NCBI GenBank assembly: GCA_964538225.1
Contig: CAZIDW010000057.1
Coordinates: 1-8,421, forward strand
Length of the DNA: 8,421 nucleotides
DNA from: JAFGCR01 sp964538225
Lineage (GTDB): Bacteria; Patescibacteriota; Gracilibacteria; UM-FILTER-43-11
Direction of reading: 5' to 3'
In this document: positions 5,859-8,421 of the stretch, piece by piece
Layout: every line of letters starts with the position of its first letter
How positions within the stretch are numbered: the stretch's first letter is position 1
Program-made: the position numbers and the translations under genes
The notes under the pieces: generated by a model
What the model saw: only the letters and a program-made list of their open reading frames with translations
Told to the model about the DNA's origin: nothing
Database searches by the model: none

Positions 5859-5988
5859 ATGAAATAACCAATTTTAAATTACAAATGACAAATTTTAATT
5901 GGAAATCAGTGGTTTACCTTAAACAAAATGGTAATTTGTCATTTAAAATTTTAAATTTAAAATTTAATAGGAAAGGTTTTACTTTAGT
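5859..5988 (+). repeat. Inverted duplication, right copy (leader and pre-sequence of NHL prepilin)
   Basis: Partner of 3672-3794 (minus strand). It differs from it by eight substitutions and an extra TACAAAT in front of GACAAAT, a step that looks like slippage of a 7-nt unit. It contains its own inverted repeat: AATTTTAAAT (5870-5879) plus GACAAATT (5887-5894) pair with AATTTGTCATTTAAAATT (5933-5950), leaving the extra 7 nt as a bulge. The ATG at 5885-5887 overlaps this stem. The 3' end runs into the FTLVE codons. Confidence 0.9.
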
Positions 5989-7858
5989 AGAATTAATCGT
6001 CTCCGTGGCCATCGCCAGCGTGCTGATGCTGGGGCTAAGCGTGTTTTTTTCTTCCACCTTCCACCACCTGTTTCAGGCAGAAACACAGGGGAAGAATGTG
6101 GAACGCCAGTTCGCGGTCAACGAGATCATCCGCAATAAATTCAATGCCCTGGATGACCTGGTGGAAAACAACGGCGATTCCATCATCAGCCTCAATAAAC
6201 AGGATCGGCACCAGCTCCCCTTCAGCTATATCGGCACCGCGGATATGGATGGTAAGCGTCTGGTGTTTAAAGACGTGATGCTGTTCACCAAAATCATTGA
6301 CCCAGGTACCGGCAGTCATCTATTCGGCAACGCAGATGGAGTCATCAAAGAAGCGATGGATCCGGACAAGGTAGATAAAGACTTGGGAATTAAAAACTTT
6401 GCCGGTTTCACCAAAATAAAAGTAACGGAAAATAAATATGATTATTACGTAGCGGTCCCCGGAGAAAATAAGGTACTCCATTGCCCCTCTGTGGGCGATT
6501 GTTCTGAATTAACGTTCGACCCCCCGCTCCGGTCGCCGACTGACGTGACTACAAATAACAACAATCTGCTTTTCATCTCCGATTCGGAAAACGGGCGCGT
6601 GGTGCAGTATGACACAGAGAACGGAGTGACAACGGTACTGGTCACTGACCTTGATTACCCCACTGGCTTAGCTTATTACGAAAAAGGGACTGATGAATAT
6701 CTTTTTATTGCCGAAACCTTTGGTCACAGGGTGCGGAGATATGACTTTTCCACCTTCCTGGCACCGGCGGTCGTGGGCGACGGGGAAGACGCGGACTGCA
6801 ACAAGACCGCCCGCTTCTGCCGGCTGAACCTGCCGACCGGCTTGTTCGCGGATGCGGACCATAACGCCCTGTTTATCGCGGACAGCGGAAACAACCGGAT
6901 ACTTAAAATGAGCGACCCCGAACCGCTAAAGGGAACACTGGCTGACCTGCCGCTTACCTTTGAACTCGACAAGACCTACGCCTGGAGCAAAATCGTACTT
7001 TCCGTTGATTTTACGGGCGGAACCGGCAACCTGCCGTCCGCCATTTACAAAGGCGCGGAGCAACGCATTGAAAACGTTCCGCCCACGCTAGCGCATGGCA
7101 ACGCGGACTGTGACCTTGACGAAAAACTCTACACCACGGACGACCTGGGAAGTTATAAACTCCAAGCCAGAGACTTTCTGGTGGTCAATGACACGAGCTA
7201 CGAGCTGACAGACAATCCCGGCAAACGGGTAAATTGTGTAAAGGACGATCCCGATGACATCCAGGACTGGGCGTATCCGATTGATGTCAGCCCGGCGCCG
7301 GCAGGCGATATCCAGAACGGGGATGTGGTCTACCTGGGCACCCCGCCGGTAGTGGAAGTGGAACTAAATGGCGTCCAGATCGATAACGGAGGATTCGCGA
7401 CAATCCAGATCGACACCTATTCCGTTAAAAACCAAATGGTGCCGGCTGAAACGGATTACGCCACCATCCGTGTGGGCGACGGGGTTCTGGGCACTATTGA
7501 AGATAAGATGGAAGTCATCGCGTGGAATGAAGGCGAACAGGGATACCTGATGGATGAAAAATTGGGGAAAGTTCAGCTGGAATCTAAAATCATCTTTCCC
7601 ACCGGCGTGACCAACGCCTATTTCGCCAACGCGGGGAATAAAAAAATCGTCCGTTTCAGCAACGGCAACGGCAGTGAAGTGGACCTGGAACCCATTGACA
7701 CAAACGGGTTCAGCCGGTTTTATTACACCAGCGAGTTCAGCGTGAACAGCCTGAATTTCAGTTTGCTGAACCATGACAGGATCCTGGAGATGACCCTGGA
7801 AGCCGTGGTGGATGAAACCGACACCCAGACTTACAAGATTAACGCCGTCTTACCTTGA
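5885..7858 (+). CDS. Large prepilin (PilW position) carrying NHL beta-propeller blades
   Basis: A 657-aa protein with a class III signal: cleavage after G31, mature start FTLVE, Glu+5 at E36 and a hydrophobic helix 32-57. The long helical stalk (60-95) is typical of pilins. The rest is not a normal pilin head. NHL-type blades are visible at about 184-200, 216-243 (SPTDV...LFISDSENGRVVQYD), 258-287 (YPTGLAY...LFIAETFGHRVRRYD) and 317-343 (LPTGLF...LFIADSGNNRILKMS), and again near the C-terminus at 571-592 (FPTGVTNAYFANAGNKKIVRF). Between lies a ~220-residue beta-rich acidic insertion. Six cysteines (200, 206, 305, 312, 409, 451) could form extracytoplasmic disulfides. The context (PilV-like before, PilX-like after) suggests a PilW-type minor pilin with a built-in propeller for binding at the pilus tip; that role is inferred. 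A TTG at 5936 would shorten the leader to 14 residues. The TGA stop overlaps the next gene's TTG. Confidence 0.85.
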   Translation: MTNFNWKSVVYLKQNGNLSFKILNLKFNRKGFTLVELIVSVAIASVLMLGLSVFFSSTFHHLFQAETQGKNVERQFAVNEIIRNKFNALDDLVENNGDSIISLNKQDRHQLPFSYIGTADMDGKRLVFKDVMLFTKIIDPGTGSHLFGNADGVIKEAMDPDKVDKDLGIKNFAGFTKIKVTENKYDYYVAVPGENKVLHCPSVGDCSELTFDPPLRSPTDVTTNNNNLLFISDSENGRVVQYDTENGVTTVLVTDLDYPTGLAYYEKGTDEYLFIAETFGHRVRRYDFSTFLAPAVVGDGEDADCNKTARFCRLNLPTGLFADADHNALFIADSGNNRILKMSDPEPLKGTLADLPLTFELDKTYAWSKIVLSVDFTGGTGNLPSAIYKGAEQRIENVPPTLAHGNADCDLDEKLYTTDDLGSYKLQARDFLVVNDTSYELTDNPGKRVNCVKDDPDDIQDWAYPIDVSPAPAGDIQNGDVVYLGTPPVVEVELNGVQIDNGGFATIQIDTYSVKNQMVPAETDYATIRVGDGVLGTIEDKMEVIAWNEGEQGYLMDEKLGKVQLESKIIFPTGVTNAYFANAGNKKIVRFSNGNGSEVDLEPIDTNGFSRFYYTSEFSVNSLNFSLLNHDRILEMTLEAVVDETDTQTYKINAVLP

Positions 7859-8421
7859 GTAAAAAACAAATCAAAATCACGGAAGATCACAAAGGAAGCA
7901 TCCTCATCTGGTGCGTGATGCTTGGTTTTCTGCTCACCGCGGTCTTTTTCTTTTTCGCCATGCGCCAGCGCAGTACCATCCGTGAACAGCGGGACACGAT
8001 CGCCATCCTGAACACGCGCACGTATCTGGAAAGCCTGGCGGGGTATTTTGAAAAAAATCCCGACGAAAAAAACGCGACATACGACGGAGTGCGCGTTCTG
8101 CTGACGCAAAAAGTCAATTCCATCGAAGGCGCAGTGGATGTGGGGACGGACGGGGACGCTGAATATCACTTCGGCGGACAGATATTTGTGGAATGGAACC
8201 GCTGTGATGACATTATGAAAGGCGACCTGGTGGTCAACGGCGTGGTCTATGAACACGATACGGGCGACGAATGCGAAGCAGGCAAAAAATACAATGATGT
8301 CGCAGGCCCCATCCATGTAACCAATCCCTTTAAAATCGAAACCCTGAACAAACCTTTTTACTTCCGTATAAACGGGGAGGACTTAAAAGACAATGAATGG
8401 CACCTTACCCTTACCGCCGAC
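7855..8421 (+). CDS. PilX/GspK-like minor pilin, 3' end outside the window
   Basis: An open frame of 189 codons without a stop runs to the window edge. The only early start is TTG at 7855-7857, which overlaps the TGA of the NHL prepilin (TTGA); the frame upstream is closed by TAA at 7840. Later starts (GTG 7915, ATG 7918) fall inside the membrane helix and are unlikely. The N-terminus is a short basic stretch ending in HKG (12-14), followed by a hydrophobic helix at 15-36 and then an Arg-rich stalk. This is the layout of PilX_N or GspK-type pseudopilins, and like GspK it lacks Glu at mature position 5 (W19 instead). The head region contains two cysteines, in NRCDD and DECEAG. The position after PilV- and PilW-like genes supports PilX. 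The product is incomplete, so final size is unknown. Confidence 0.7.
   Translation, partial: MSKKQIKITEDHKGSILIWCVMLGFLLTAVFFFFAMRQRSTIREQRDTIAILNTRTYLESLAGYFEKNPDEKNATYDGVRVLLTQKVNSIEGAVDVGTDGDAEYHFGGQIFVEWNRCDDIMKGDLVVNGVVYEHDTGDECEAGKKYNDVAGPIHVTNPFKIETLNKPFYFRINGEDLKDNEWHLTLTAD

Noticed and set aside
3672..5988. Transposon with the inverted duplication as terminal repeats
   Set aside because: The segment between contains only pilB and regulatory DNA, no transposase, and no target-site duplication is visible outside the copies.
7364..7774. Minus-strand open frame of 136 codons inside the NHL prepilin
   Set aside because: Shadow of the real frame, which continues through a fifth blade-like segment; no promoter or motif.
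7831..8316. Long open frame on the minus strand opposite the PilX-like gene
   Set aside because: The plus-strand frame has a membrane helix, pilin-like layout and operon overlap; the antisense product has no recognisable motif and is a mirror of the coding frame.

Overview
The window is a type IV pilus (T4P) assembly locus arranged as two divergent gene blocks around a 356-bp regulatory gap (5056-5411). A small envelope-polysaccharide or modification pair is attached to the end of the leftward block. TGA is used as an ordinary stop (methyltransferase and NHL-prepilin genes), so the code is not the TGA=Gly code of Gracilibacteria/Absconditabacteria. Coding DNA has mid-range GC, while prepilin leaders and gaps are very AT-rich. 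Genes are tightly packed, with 1-4 nt overlaps and weak or absent Shine-Dalgarno sites. The style of these genes suggests an uncultivated, small-genome lineage such as Patescibacteria (CPR). This is an impression from gene style, not a proven assignment.

Leftward block, in transcription order: a compact PilB/GspE-type extension ATPase (5055-3832), a GspH/FimU-like prepilin (3775-3038), a PilC/GspF-type inner-membrane platform protein (3038-1665), a Trm9/ALKBH8-like SAM methyltransferase (1600-890) and a WecG/TagA/CpsF-type glycosyltransferase (893-51). An extended -10 promoter lies before the ATPase and a second one before the methyltransferase-glycosyltransferase pair. That pair is therefore probably a separate or semi-independent transcription unit.

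Rightward block: a PilV-like prepilin (5412-5852), a 657-residue prepilin that carries NHL beta-propeller blades (5885-7858), and a PilX/GspK-like protein (from 7855, TTG start) that runs off the window. The order PilV, large prepilin, PilX-like matches the minor-pilin order pilV-pilW-pilX of T4aP systems. There a separate beta-propeller protein, PilY1, sits at the pilus tip. Here the propeller appears to be built into the protein in the PilW position. With the FimU-like prepilin of the left block this would make a complete priming/tip complex, and PilB and PilC supply the motor and platform. No prepilin peptidase, PilT, PilM/N/O or secretin gene is in view.

The most unusual DNA feature is a 123/130-bp inverted duplication, about 93% identical apart from a 7-nt indel. 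It covers the untranslated leader and the whole N-terminal pre-sequence of both the FimU-like and the NHL prepilin genes. Its ends can fold into a hairpin that contains the annotated ATG. The divergent gap also holds two different families of short repeats, one on each side.
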